A DNA stretch of 12,209 nt from an uncultured cyanobacterium. GTDB lineage: Bacteria > Cyanobacteriota > Cyanobacteriia > PCC-6307 > Cyanobiaceae. Under the pieces are notes generated by a model. The model saw only the letters and a list, made by a program, of their open reading frames with translations. It was not told the origin of the DNA and made no database searches. Shown one piece after another: positions 1 through 7,737 of this stretch. How positions within the stretch are numbered: position 1 is the stretch's first letter; each line of letters opens with the position of its first letter. The translations under genes were made by a program, and so were the position numbers. The stretch covers positions 1-12,209 of the forward strand of contig CAIKWV010000497.1 in NCBI GenBank assembly GCA_903831165.1, written 5' to 3'.

Positions 1-1484
1 ACGGCCTTGAGCTGGGTACCACCTATTACGTCAAAGGCGGTGGCAGCACCTTCCAGCTGGCCACGGCGCCCGGTGGGCCCGCCATCGACCTGACCGATGA
101 CACCAGTGGTCTGGCCGATCAGCTGGTGGATTCCGATCGCTTCCAGTTGCTGGAGCCTCCGGCCCTGCCTGGCGCGGCCTACACCGTCGCCACCCTGACT
201 CCCGTCGCCGGCGGGGGCCTGAGTGTGATCCTGCCCTCCGAATCCACCGCCTTTGCCGGCAGCCGTCAGGCCGGCATCACCCTGGCTGACCCCGCGGCTC
301 TCGACCTGGCCCAGCTCAATGCGGTCGATGGCAGTGGTCTTGGTCGCAGCGGCTTGATGTCCCTGCTCTCGGGTGCCAGCTCGACGATCACGGCCTTTGC
401 CGACGGCGTTCTCAATGCCCTCAGCCGCAACGTGGCCAGCGATGCCACCGCCAGCGCCGGTCTGTTGGTCGAGGGCATCCGCGACACCGCGATCACGGCC
501 GGTAGCGATGGCACGGTCAACAGCCGCGCCACCATCGCTGCGGTGGTCGATGCCAGCACCACTGGCGACAACGCCCTGCTCGACAACAGCCTGGCCAACC
601 TCAATGTCAGTGCCACCGGTCTTACCGCCAGCGCCGCCAACCAGGACATCAGCATTGCTGCTGCAGGTGATGTGCTTTCCAGTGCCAGCCTCTCCGGACG
701 CAGCACCGCCAGCGCCGTGCTGGGTGATAGCGACGCCCTGGCGACCCTGCAGGCCACTGGCCTTGAGGCCCTTGATGCCGGCTTCAGCGCCACCATCGGC
801 CAGAAGGGTGACATCACGGCCTCGGCCGTGATCGGCTCGGTGGCGGCTCCGCTGCTGGTTGGGGCGATCAGCGCCGCCAGCGGCGATGCCACGGCCCAGG
901 CCGCCAGCACGGCGATCGGCATCCTTGGCAGCTACGACACCGTCAGCACCAGCTTCTCCAGCCTGCAGGCCGGTGCCGCCCAGGGCGACATCGCCGGCAG
1001 TGCCAATGTCACTCTGCAGCTCAAGGCCACTGCCGTCGATGGCGCCGCCAGTGTCAGCCTCAGCGACGTCAGCGGCCTCGGTTCGGTGGATATCTTCGGC
1101 ATCAAGGACATGGCGCTCACCGCTGGTGCGGACCTCAGCCGCATTGATGCTTCAGCCATCGGCCGCGCCAGCCTGCTGGCCCAGAGTGTCGAACTCGATG
1201 CCACCAGCACAGGCAGCACCACGGTGAACGGTCTGTTCAGTTCGGTTGCCAGTGCGCTGCCCGTAAGCTTTGCTGAGAACGGCAAGATTGCCGCCCTCGC
1301 GCAGCAGAGTTCCTTCTCCCAGAGCATCTCCGTGAACGGCTCCGCCAGTTCCTCCCTCAGCAACGACAGCACGGGCATCGGCAATGCCTCGATCTTGATC
1401 GCCGGTGTCGGTGCCCTTGACTCCCGTGTCAACTCCCAGGTTGACAGTCGCGCCCAGTCCGTGGCTGGTTCGGTCAGCGCCTGA
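1..1484 (+). CDS. C-terminal part of a large repetitive surface/secreted protein (probable T1SS cargo), 5' end outside window
   Basis: The frame is open from base 3 to the TGA at 1482-1484, giving about 493 visible residues, so the start lies upstream. A GTG at 126 exists, but clearly protein-like sequence precedes it, so it is not taken as the start. The first ~36 residues (GTTYYVKGGGSTFQLA, then AIDLTDD) resemble a short module I know from very large bacterial and cyanobacterial repeat adhesins. The rest is almost entirely Ala, Ser, Thr, Gly, Asp, Val, Leu and Ile. It contains degenerate modules of about 44-59 residues with a recurring core such as GDITASA or GDIAGSA, as expected of stacked beta-strand surface proteins. 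There is no Cys, no obvious C-terminal anchor and no classical RTX nonapeptide in the visible part. Position directly upstream of a type I exporter and a motif shared with the 7709-10435 protein suggest it is exported by that system. Function (adhesin, S-layer-like or motility-associated) cannot be decided. Confidence 0.8.
   Translation, partial: GLELGTTYYVKGGGSTFQLATAPGGPAIDLTDDTSGLADQLVDSDRFQLLEPPALPGAAYTVATLTPVAGGGLSVILPSESTAFAGSRQAGITLADPAALDLAQLNAVDGSGLGRSGLMSLLSGASSTITAFADGVLNALSRNVASDATASAGLLVEGIRDTAITAGSDGTVNSRATIAAVVDASTTGDNALLDNSLANLNVSATGLTASAANQDISIAAAGDVLSSASLSGRSTASAVLGDSDALATLQATGLEALDAGFSATIGQKGDITASAVIGSVAAPLLVGAISAASGDATAQAASTAIGILGSYDTVSTSFSSLQAGAAQGDIAGSANVTLQLKATAVDGAASVSLSDVSGLGSVDIFGIKDMALTAGADLSRIDASAIGRASLLAQSVELDATSTGSTTVNGLFSSVASALPVSFAENGKIAALAQQSSFSQSISVNGSASSSLSNDSTGIGNASILIAGVGALDSRVNSQVDSRAQSVAGSVSA
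474..1481 (+). repeat. Degenerate ~50-residue protein modules in the large cargo protein
   Basis: Counting residues from the GTG at 126, a core of the type Gly-Asp-Ile-x-(Ala/Gly)-Ser-Ala recurs: GTVNSRA near 129, QDISIAA near 173, GDITASA at 228, GDIAGSA at 287, SRIDASA near 338, GKIAALA at 386 and a weak copy near 437. Spacing is 44-59 residues. Several copies follow a Gly-(Ile/Leu) start such as GIRDTAITAG or GIKDMALTAG. The repetition is visible only in the protein; the DNA is too diverged to be a tandem DNA repeat. Confidence 0.55.
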
Positions 1485-3241
1485 TGCTGCCTGCCGATCA
1501 GCTGCCTGCGGATCTCCGCGAGGCGGTGGCCGCGATCTCCCGTCAACCGATCGCGGAGCTGTTGTTGCAGCGGGGCATCCTGCGCCAGACCGCCTCGGAT
1601 CTGCTGCTGCAGCGTCTGCGCGACTCGGTCACCTTCAGTGCCGAAGAAGAACCCCTCGTCCTCACCCGCCTCTGGGAGGGGGTACCCGGCGATCCCCCCG
1701 CCAGCCTGCGGGGCGACTGGATCGCCAGCCTGCCGGAGTTGATTCAGGGGCCGCTGCAAGATCGCTGGAATCAGATCCGGCTACAGAAATGGATTGAAAA
1801 CACCTATCAGGACAGGCTTGAGCCTTATTTCCTCGAGCGCCGCGCCGATCTCGAGCAAGTGGTGTACGGCATGATCCGCCTGCGCAACCAGGGTGCCGCC
1901 GAGGAGTTGTATCTGCGCCTGCTGGACGACGACGCTGACTTCGGCAGCCTGGCCCGCACCCATTCGCTGGGCGAAGAGCGCTACACCCGTGGGCTGGTGG
2001 GGCCGATGCTGATCAGCCAGCCCCACGCCACGATTCGGGGTGTGCTCGACAAACTCACCGTCGGCGAGGTGCATCCACCCTTTCGCGTGGACAACTGGGT
2101 GCTGTTGGTGCAGATGGAGCACCGGTTGCCCGCCAGCCTCACCGATGCCACGCGGATGCAGCTGTACAACGAGCTGTTCCAGAGAGAACTGGAGGCCACA
2201 CTGGACGAACAGCTGCAGGCGATCTACACGAGCCTGCTCCCTGCCCCTGAGCTACCGCCTGAACCGGCACCTGTGGCAGCGCTTCCGCCCGTGGTGAATT
2301 CCGCTCCAGAACCAGAACCAGAACCAGAACCAGCCCAGCTGGCTGGATCCGAGTCAGGGGCTACACAGGCGCAGCTGGCTGAGCAGCAGCCGGTTGCTGA
2401 AGCGAAGCCGGTTGCTGAAGTGAAGCCGGTGGCTGAAACGGAGCCTGTGGCTGAGTCGAAGCCTGTGGCTGAACTGGAGGCGTCTGCTGGCTCCGCCCCG
2501 GCGCCTCATCCGGAGCCGGTGATCAAACCCGGGCCTACGGCCCCTTCCCTCCCGGTGGCGGTGCCGGCCCCCGCAGCAGCGCCAGCGCCTGTGGCTACGC
2601 CGACAGCGGTGCCGACCCAAGCGGTTGTTGCTGCCCCGGATCCTGGGGCGACACCACGCACCGAGTCCGAGCAGCCCCCTGCTGCCGCCGTGAGGGTCCA
2701 GCCCCAACAAGAGATCCAACCGTCTCCGCAGTCTGTTGCTGTGCCTCCAGCTGGTGCTTTGCAGGTCGAAGAAGGTGTGCGGCAGTCTGTAGCTGTGCCG
2801 CAAGCTGTTGCTGTGCAAGAAGCTGTCGTAGCGGACCGAACTGTTGCCTCAGAGGCGGCGGGTGTCGCCGGGCAAGCTGTTGGCGTTCATGAAGCTGTTG
2901 CCTCACCGCCGACAGAACCAACGCCGCCCCAAACTCCACCGCCGATCGACCATCCAGTGCCGGCAGCTGCTGCCACGTCTGCAGTTGCTGCCACGCCGGC
3001 GGCTGAACCCGACCAGCCCGATGGCGCAGCCGTGATGGCATCCACGTCGCCAGCCGTTCCCGCGCCGATCGACGATCCCTGGTCGTCTGCTGTTGCCACG
3101 CAGGCGGTTGAGCCAGTTCAGCCCGAAGCTCCTCCCCAGAGCGACCACCCTTCAGCGCCAGTTGTTGGCTTGCAGGCGCCGGAGTCAACTCCCCGGGCTG
3201 ACGCCGCAACGGTTTCTTTGGCCGCACCGGAGTCCTCCTGA
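1484..3241 (+). CDS. Parvulin-type peptidyl-prolyl isomerase-like protein of a T1SS operon, with long Pro/Ala/Val/Glu tail
   Basis: This 585-residue protein has an Asp/Arg/Leu-rich helical N-terminus (1-120) that resembles SurA/PpiC-type N-terminal segments. A parvulin (rotamase) domain follows at about 126-213. Its pattern includes AAEELYLRLLDDDADFGSLA (138-157), the SLGEERYTRGLVGPML stretch (161-176) and LDKLTVGEVHPPFRVDNWVLLVQ (188-210), matching the family order 'A..L...L..G.dF..LA..yS...GG.lG......l..l..Ge...P......', although the Gly-Gly is degenerate. From about residue 253 to the end it is low-complexity Pro/Ala/Val/Glu with short tandem repeats and is probably disordered. No signal peptide or membrane segment is seen, so a cytoplasmic location is likely, perhaps handling cargo before export. 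The ATG at 1484 overlaps the upstream TGA by one base (TGATG), which implies translational coupling. Activity is unproven. Confidence 0.8.
   Translation: MLPADQLPADLREAVAAISRQPIAELLLQRGILRQTASDLLLQRLRDSVTFSAEEEPLVLTRLWEGVPGDPPASLRGDWIASLPELIQGPLQDRWNQIRLQKWIENTYQDRLEPYFLERRADLEQVVYGMIRLRNQGAAEELYLRLLDDDADFGSLARTHSLGEERYTRGLVGPMLISQPHATIRGVLDKLTVGEVHPPFRVDNWVLLVQMEHRLPASLTDATRMQLYNELFQRELEATLDEQLQAIYTSLLPAPELPPEPAPVAALPPVVNSAPEPEPEPEPAQLAGSESGATQAQLAEQQPVAEAKPVAEVKPVAETEPVAESKPVAELEASAGSAPAPHPEPVIKPGPTAPSLPVAVPAPAAAPAPVATPTAVPTQAVVAAPDPGATPRTESEQPPAAAVRVQPQQEIQPSPQSVAVPPAGALQVEEGVRQSVAVPQAVAVQEAVVADRTVASEAAGVAGQAVGVHEAVASPPTEPTPPQTPPPIDHPVPAAAATSAVAATPAAEPDQPDGAAVMASTSPAVPAPIDDPWSSAVATQAVEPVQPEAPPQSDHPSAPVVGLQAPESTPRADAATVSLAAPESS
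2306..2333 (+). repeat. Tandem hexanucleotide CCAGAA (4 perfect copies plus CCAG)
   Basis: Four perfect head-to-tail CCAGAA units (2306-2329) and a partial fifth encode a Pro-Glu run at the beginning of the isomerase's disordered tail. Six-base units keep the frame when copy number changes. Confidence 0.85.
2390..2479 (+). repeat. Five tandem 18-bp units encoding PVAExK/E
   Basis: Units start at 2390, 2408, 2426, 2444 and 2462. They encode PVAEAK, PVAEVK, PVAETE, PVAESK and PVAELE. The first two units differ at one base; later ones diverge mainly at wobble and fifth-codon positions. This indicates in-frame duplication followed by drift. Confidence 0.85.
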
Positions 3242-3244
3242 GCC

Positions 3245-6200
3245 ATGGCAGATCCTGGCCAGCTGCTTGAACTGCTGCGGTCCTTTCCGTTCCTGGCCGA
3301 CCAACCGCCGGATGTGCTGGATCGACTGGTCGCCCAAGGGCAGTTGCTGCGCTTCAGCCTCGGCCAGCCGATCAGTCGCCTCGATCAGGCACCGCAGCAG
3401 ATGTTCTTTCTGCTGCAGGGCACCGCCCGCTCGGTGGTGATGGCCAGCCGCCTGCCCCGGGGCGTGGCCACCCTGCAGCGACTCGATCCCGGCGCCGTGA
3501 TGGGCTGGACCACCCTCAGCAGTGGTCGTAACTGGGAGACGATCCTGGCCTCCACCGACCTGGTGGTCTTGGCCCTGCCCCATGCGGCCCTGCGGCAGGA
3601 GATGGCCAACCATCCGCCCCTGGCCCAGCGCATCGGCAACAGCGTCAATCCCTCCGAGCTGTTCGCGGTGCTGGATGCCCACCTGCGGGAGTATCCGCGC
3701 GCCCTCTCCCATGAGGTGGTGGAGGCGGCCGTGGCCCTGGCCGATGGCACCCGGGCGGCCACCCTCTCGCCTGAGCAGCTCTTGGCCACCACGTTTCCGC
3801 CCGAGCGGCTGTGGCTGGTGGCCTCCGGCGGCCTGCCGCTGGGAACAGCCCTGCCCACCAGCCAGGCGATCGACGGCCAGCAGCCGCTGCGGGTGCTGGG
3901 CATCGACCGGGCCGCCCTGTCAAAACTGGTGGATCCCCGCGAAGCGATTGGCGCTGAGGACAGCGAGGGGATCGGCGGCGCTCCCCCCGGCTGGGAGGCT
4001 CTGCTGCTGGATCGCTGGGAGGACCATCGCCAGCAGCTGGAAGAGGGCGCCATCGCTGACGCCCCCGAGCTGCCACCACCCGATGAGGAGGCGCCCGCTG
4101 ATGAGAGCAAGCGCTCGCCGTCCTCCTATCCCTGGCATCGCGGTGTCGGGCCGCTGGAATCACCGATCTCGGCGTTCCGCATGCTCAGCGATCACCTGGG
4201 CCTGCCTTTTCGCCGCGAGCTGCTGCGGCGGGTGTTTACCGACCAGGTCAAGCGCCACGGTGAAGCCTCGCTGGCTCTGGCCGGAGCCGTGGCCGAATCG
4301 ATCGGCCTGCAGACCCAGTTGCTGGAGATCAGCACCGATGCGATCTCGCGCCTGGAATCGCCTTTGATGGTGCGCTGGGGAAACGGCCTGGCGGTGATCT
4401 ATCGCTGCGACAGCAATGGCCTGGTGCTCGGCATTCCGGCTGTCGGCAACCAGGAGCTGAGCCTGGCGGAGTTCGCCGAACAGTGGGGATCGGAAGGGGA
4501 GGTGCTGACCTTGCGCGTCAACGCCCTCACCCCCCAGCGGAAATTCGGCTTCCGCTGGTTTCTGCCGGCTTTGCAGCAACATCGCACCGTGTTGCTGGAG
4601 GTGTTGCTGGCCAGCTTCTTCGTGCAGCTGTTCGGCCTGGTGAATCCGCTGTTGATTCAGCAGGTGATTGATAAGGTGATCATCAACAACAGCCCCAGTG
4701 CCCTGGGGGTGCTCGGCACCTTGCTGGTGGTGTTCGCTGTGTTTGAAGGACTGCTTCTGTGTCTGCGCACCTTCCTGTTCGTTGACACCACCAACCGCAT
4801 CGACCTGGCGCTCGGTACCCAGATCATTGATCACCTGTTGCGCTTGCCGCTCACCTATTTCGATCGCCGGCCCGTCGGTGAAGTCAGCAGCCGCATCGGT
4901 GAATTGGAGAAAATTCGCTCCTTCCTGACCGGTACGGCATTGACCACGATTCTTGATGCAATCTTCGCCTTGCTCTATATCGTCGTCATGGTGATCTACA
5001 GCTGGCAGCTCACGCTGCTCACCCTGGCCGTGATCCCGGTGCTGGTGGTGCTCACGCTCACGGTCTCGCCGATGGTGCGCACCCAGATTCAGAGCCGGGC
5101 GGTCGCCAATGCCCGCGCCCAGAGCCATCTGGTCGAAGTGTTGAGCAGCATGATGACGGTCAAGGCCCAGAACATTGAGCTGCGCAGCCGCTGGAAATGG
5201 CAGGATCTTTACACCGACTTTGTGGCTGAGGGTTTTGACAACACCCTACTCAGCACGACCGCCAACACCTTCAGTGCCTTCCTCAACAAGCTCTCGAGCC
5301 TGCTGGTGATCTGGGGTGGGGCGGCCTTGGTGCTTCAGGGCCAGCTCAGCCTGGGGGAACTGATCGCCTTTCGGATCATCTCCGGCTACGTCACCGGTCC
5401 CTTGCTGCGCATGACCTCGATCTGGCAGACCGTGCAGGAAACAGCCCTGTCGTTGGAGCGGCTCAGTGATGTGATCGACCATCCGCAGGAGGCACCCGAA
5501 GACAATGCCAACCGCATCATCATGCCGCCGATTGAGGGGCGAATTGAATTTCAGAACATTAACTTTCGTTATAAAAACTCGTCTCCATTGCTTCTCAAGG
5601 ATGTTGATCTCACCATTCCCAAAGGAAAGTTCGTGGCGGTGGTCGGCACCAGTGGCTCCGGTAAAAGCACGCTGACCAAACTGGTGGCTCGGCTTTATAA
5701 CGCAGAAGCGGGTACGGTGCTGGTGGATGGCATCGATATCTCCAAGGTCGAGCTTTATTCCCTGCGCCGCCAGATCGGCATCGTGCCCCAGGACACCGTG
5801 CTGTTCGATGGCTCGGTCGAGGAAAACATCACCCTCACCAATCCCGAGGCCACCAGCGATGAGATCATCGAAGCCGCCACCATTGCCGCGGCCCATGATT
5901 TCATCATGGATCTGCCCGCCGGCTATTCCACCCAGGTGGGCGAACGGGGCAGCGGGCTCTCCGGTGGTCAGCGGCAACGCATTGCAATCGCACGCACGAT
6001 CCTGCAGAAGCCCCGTATGTTGATCATGGATGAGGCCACCTCTGCCCTCGATTACCAGACTGAACGGGTGGTGAGTGAAAACCTGATGCAGGCGCTGCGG
6101 GGTTGCACGGTGCTGTTCATCACCCACCGTCTTTCCTCGATCGTCAATGCCGACATGATCGTCTGCATGGGCAATGGCTCCGTGCTGGAGGCGGGCTCCC

Positions 6201-6340
6201 ACAACGAATTGATGGCGGCTCGTGGACCCTATTACGTGCTGTTCCGCCAGCAGGGCCGTTCCTCCTCGTCGTCGTCCTCCAGCGGCACGCCGCCAATCGC
6301 CAAGGTCGGCCTGCCGATCAACTACGCCCTCGGAACCTGA
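3245..6340 (+). CDS. HlyB-like type I secretion ABC exporter with N-terminal cNMP-binding-like domain and inactive C39-like domain
   Basis: The 1031-residue protein has four regions. (1) A cyclic-nucleotide-binding-like fold at about 9-130. The usual Gly-Glu of the phosphate-binding cassette is Gly87-Trp88, so ligand binding is doubtful. (2) A C39-peptidase-like domain at about 300-425. No Cys occurs before Cys388, and the expected Gly-His motif reads GLAVIY (380-385), so it should not cleave leader peptides; HlyB has a comparable dead domain. (3) An ABC membrane domain at about 445-735 with several hydrophobic helices, including 484-513 and 565-606. (4) An ATPase domain at about 765-1000: Walker A GTSGSGKST (801-809), Q-loop Gln849, signature LSGGQ (905-909), Walker B MLIMDE (925-930) and H-loop His961, all intact. 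It should energise one-step export of unfolded cargo together with the downstream HlyD protein and a TolC-like channel encoded elsewhere. The ATG lies 3 nt after the isomerase stop; a GGAG at 3229-3232 may serve as a distant ribosome-binding site. The C-terminus has an eight-Ser run and a short extra tail. Confidence 0.93.
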   Translation: MADPGQLLELLRSFPFLADQPPDVLDRLVAQGQLLRFSLGQPISRLDQAPQQMFFLLQGTARSVVMASRLPRGVATLQRLDPGAVMGWTTLSSGRNWETILASTDLVVLALPHAALRQEMANHPPLAQRIGNSVNPSELFAVLDAHLREYPRALSHEVVEAAVALADGTRAATLSPEQLLATTFPPERLWLVASGGLPLGTALPTSQAIDGQQPLRVLGIDRAALSKLVDPREAIGAEDSEGIGGAPPGWEALLLDRWEDHRQQLEEGAIADAPELPPPDEEAPADESKRSPSSYPWHRGVGPLESPISAFRMLSDHLGLPFRRELLRRVFTDQVKRHGEASLALAGAVAESIGLQTQLLEISTDAISRLESPLMVRWGNGLAVIYRCDSNGLVLGIPAVGNQELSLAEFAEQWGSEGEVLTLRVNALTPQRKFGFRWFLPALQQHRTVLLEVLLASFFVQLFGLVNPLLIQQVIDKVIINNSPSALGVLGTLLVVFAVFEGLLLCLRTFLFVDTTNRIDLALGTQIIDHLLRLPLTYFDRRPVGEVSSRIGELEKIRSFLTGTALTTILDAIFALLYIVVMVIYSWQLTLLTLAVIPVLVVLTLTVSPMVRTQIQSRAVANARAQSHLVEVLSSMMTVKAQNIELRSRWKWQDLYTDFVAEGFDNTLLSTTANTFSAFLNKLSSLLVIWGGAALVLQGQLSLGELIAFRIISGYVTGPLLRMTSIWQTVQETALSLERLSDVIDHPQEAPEDNANRIIMPPIEGRIEFQNINFRYKNSSPLLLKDVDLTIPKGKFVAVVGTSGSGKSTLTKLVARLYNAEAGTVLVDGIDISKVELYSLRRQIGIVPQDTVLFDGSVEENITLTNPEATSDEIIEAATIAAAHDFIMDLPAGYSTQVGERGSGLSGGQRQRIAIARTILQKPRMLIMDEATSALDYQTERVVSENLMQALRGCTVLFITHRLSSIVNADMIVCMGNGSVLEAGSHNELMAARGPYYVLFRQQGRSSSSSSSSGTPPIAKVGLPINYALGT
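6260..6283 (+). repeat. Eight-serine run in exporter C-terminal tail
   Basis: TCC/TCG/AGC codons encode eight consecutive Ser (residues 1006-1013), followed by an 18-residue tail. The run lies just beyond the end of the ATPase domain and looks like a flexible linker. Confidence 0.8.
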
Positions 6341-6351
6341 GGCTCCCCGCC

Positions 6352-7737
6352 GTGTCCTCCACCCCTTCCTCCAAGGCGCCGCCTCCCGAGGCCCTCGAGC
6401 CCGTCGATGCCTTGGTGGCGGCGGAGCCGCCCCAGCCCTCACCTCCCCCCTCCCCACCGGAACAGCAGCCCAGGGGGCATCGTCGCCGGCGCACCACCCT
6501 GCCCCGCAGCACCCGGGGCTGGAGCCGGGGCATCGTCTGGAGCTTGATCGGCCTGACCAGTTTCGGGATCATCTACGGCCTGATCGCCCGGATTGAAACC
6601 TCCGTCAATGCCACCGGCAAGTTGCGCCCAGCCGGTGGCGTCACCACGATCACCGCCCCCTTCACCGCTCCGGTAGGCCGGGTCCTGGTCAAGGAGAATC
6701 AGGTGGTGCATCCCGGCCAACCCCTGATCGAGCTGCGCGATAAGGCGTTGCGCGATCAGCGGGCCCAACTGGAAACCCAGCGACAGTTCTGGCGCAGCCA
6801 GACCGACCTGCTGGCGCTCAGGCTCGGCCTGCCCGCTTTGCCGCCCGACAGCGCCGGCGCCCGCCGTCAACTGGAGGTGGAGCAGCGGGAGGTGGTGCTA
6901 CGTCAGAAGGCTGCCGTGCAGGAGCAGCAGCGCAGCGTGATCAACCTGCAGCAGCAAATGACCGACCTGGTGGCGTTGCGGCGCAAACAGCAGATCGAGG
7001 ACAACATCACCGCCCGGATGGTTCGGCTCGTGAACGTCGGGGCGATGGCCCAGCTGGAACTGGATCGTCAGGCGGAGCGCATGGCCGAACTGCGGGGCAC
7101 GATCGCCCGCACCGAAAAAGAGCTGGAATCGGCGCGCCATCGGGTGCAGGAGAGCCAGCTGAAACAGCAGCAGATTCCTGCAGCCGAACAGAAGCAGCTC
7201 TATTCCCAGTACAACAACGCCAAGCTGCAATACCTTGCGGTCGCTGGCAGCATTGACGATCTCAAGGACCGTCTGCTGCTCGCTCGGATGGTTGCGCCGG
7301 TGGCGGGTCGGGTGTTCAATCTCAACGCCAAGCGGGGCGAAACCCTCACCCCTGGTCGCATGGCCCTGCAGATCGTTCCCTTCAGCCGCCTCGATGTTGA
7401 TCTGTCGATCTCCAACCGCGACATCGGCTTCCTGGAAGTCGGCATGCCGGTGGAAGTGCGTGTCACCTCCTTCCCCTTCACCGATTACGGTGCCCTCAAG
7501 GGCACCATCGCCCGCATCGGCGCTGATGCCCAGCCGCCCGATCAACAAAACCCCCAGGAATCCTTCCCGCTCCTGGTCAAGATCCAATCCAGTGAACTGT
7601 CCCGTAAGGGTCGCATCTACAAGCTGCGCCCCGGCATGGCGGTGACGGCCTTGATTCAGATGGGTTCCCGGCCGGTGATCTCGCTGATCAGCGACCGTTT
7701 CGGTGGCTTCATGGAGTCGACCCGCTCGATACGTTGA
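6352..7737 (+). CDS. HlyD-family periplasmic adaptor (membrane fusion protein) of type I secretion system
   Basis: I place the start at GTG 6352, 11 nt after the exporter stop, giving 461 residues. An in-frame start at 6103 would extend about 240 bp into the exporter gene. The N-terminus is cytoplasmic, Pro-rich (about 9-40) and then Arg-rich (RGHRRRR, 41-47). One membrane segment follows at about 61-79. The barrel-lipoyl half (ASVNATGK-like start at about 84-130: TSVNATGKLRPAGG, then GRVLVKENQVVHPGQPLIEL) is typical of HlyD. A long Gln/Glu/Arg/Leu coiled-coil hairpin spans about 130-310. The second lipoyl half and beta-barrel start at about 313 (MVAPVAGRVFNLNAKRGE). The family-typical C-terminus, with LRPGMAVTALIQMGSRPV at 425-442, is present. 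It should link the ABC exporter to the outer-membrane channel. No Shine-Dalgarno is evident in the short spacer, so coupling to the exporter is likely. Its last 29 bp overlap the convergent gene. Confidence 0.92.
   Translation: MSSTPSSKAPPPEALEPVDALVAAEPPQPSPPPSPPEQQPRGHRRRRTTLPRSTRGWSRGIVWSLIGLTSFGIIYGLIARIETSVNATGKLRPAGGVTTITAPFTAPVGRVLVKENQVVHPGQPLIELRDKALRDQRAQLETQRQFWRSQTDLLALRLGLPALPPDSAGARRQLEVEQREVVLRQKAAVQEQQRSVINLQQQMTDLVALRRKQQIEDNITARMVRLVNVGAMAQLELDRQAERMAELRGTIARTEKELESARHRVQESQLKQQQIPAAEQKQLYSQYNNAKLQYLAVAGSIDDLKDRLLLARMVAPVAGRVFNLNAKRGETLTPGRMALQIVPFSRLDVDLSISNRDIGFLEVGMPVEVRVTSFPFTDYGALKGTIARIGADAQPPDQQNPQESFPLLVKIQSSELSRKGRIYKLRPGMAVTALIQMGSRPVISLISDRFGGFMESTRSIR

Noticed and set aside
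2306..2479. Tandem repeats considered as a CRISPR array
   Set aside because: Units of 6 and 18 bp are contiguous without spacers and lie inside a coding frame.
2354..3227. Minus-strand frames with Arg/Leu/His repeats opposite the isomerase tail
   Set aside because: The repeats are the complement of the PVAE-encoding units; repetitive DNA yields repetitive antisense frames.
4160..5128. Minus-strand open frame of 322 codons rich in Gln/His
   Set aside because: Antisense to the exporter's C39-like and membrane domains; Gln/His richness mirrors Leu and Val codons of the sense strand.
6103..6351. Upstream in-frame start for the HlyD gene
   Set aside because: It would overlap about 240 bp of the exporter's conserved ATPase end, and the added residues do not resemble an HlyD N-terminus; GTG at 6352 fits the family length and operon spacing.
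5246..6457. Minus-strand open frame of 403 codons
   Set aside because: It lies antisense to the exporter's ATPase domain, whose Walker A, signature and Walker B motifs are intact on the + strand; the antisense product shows no family features.
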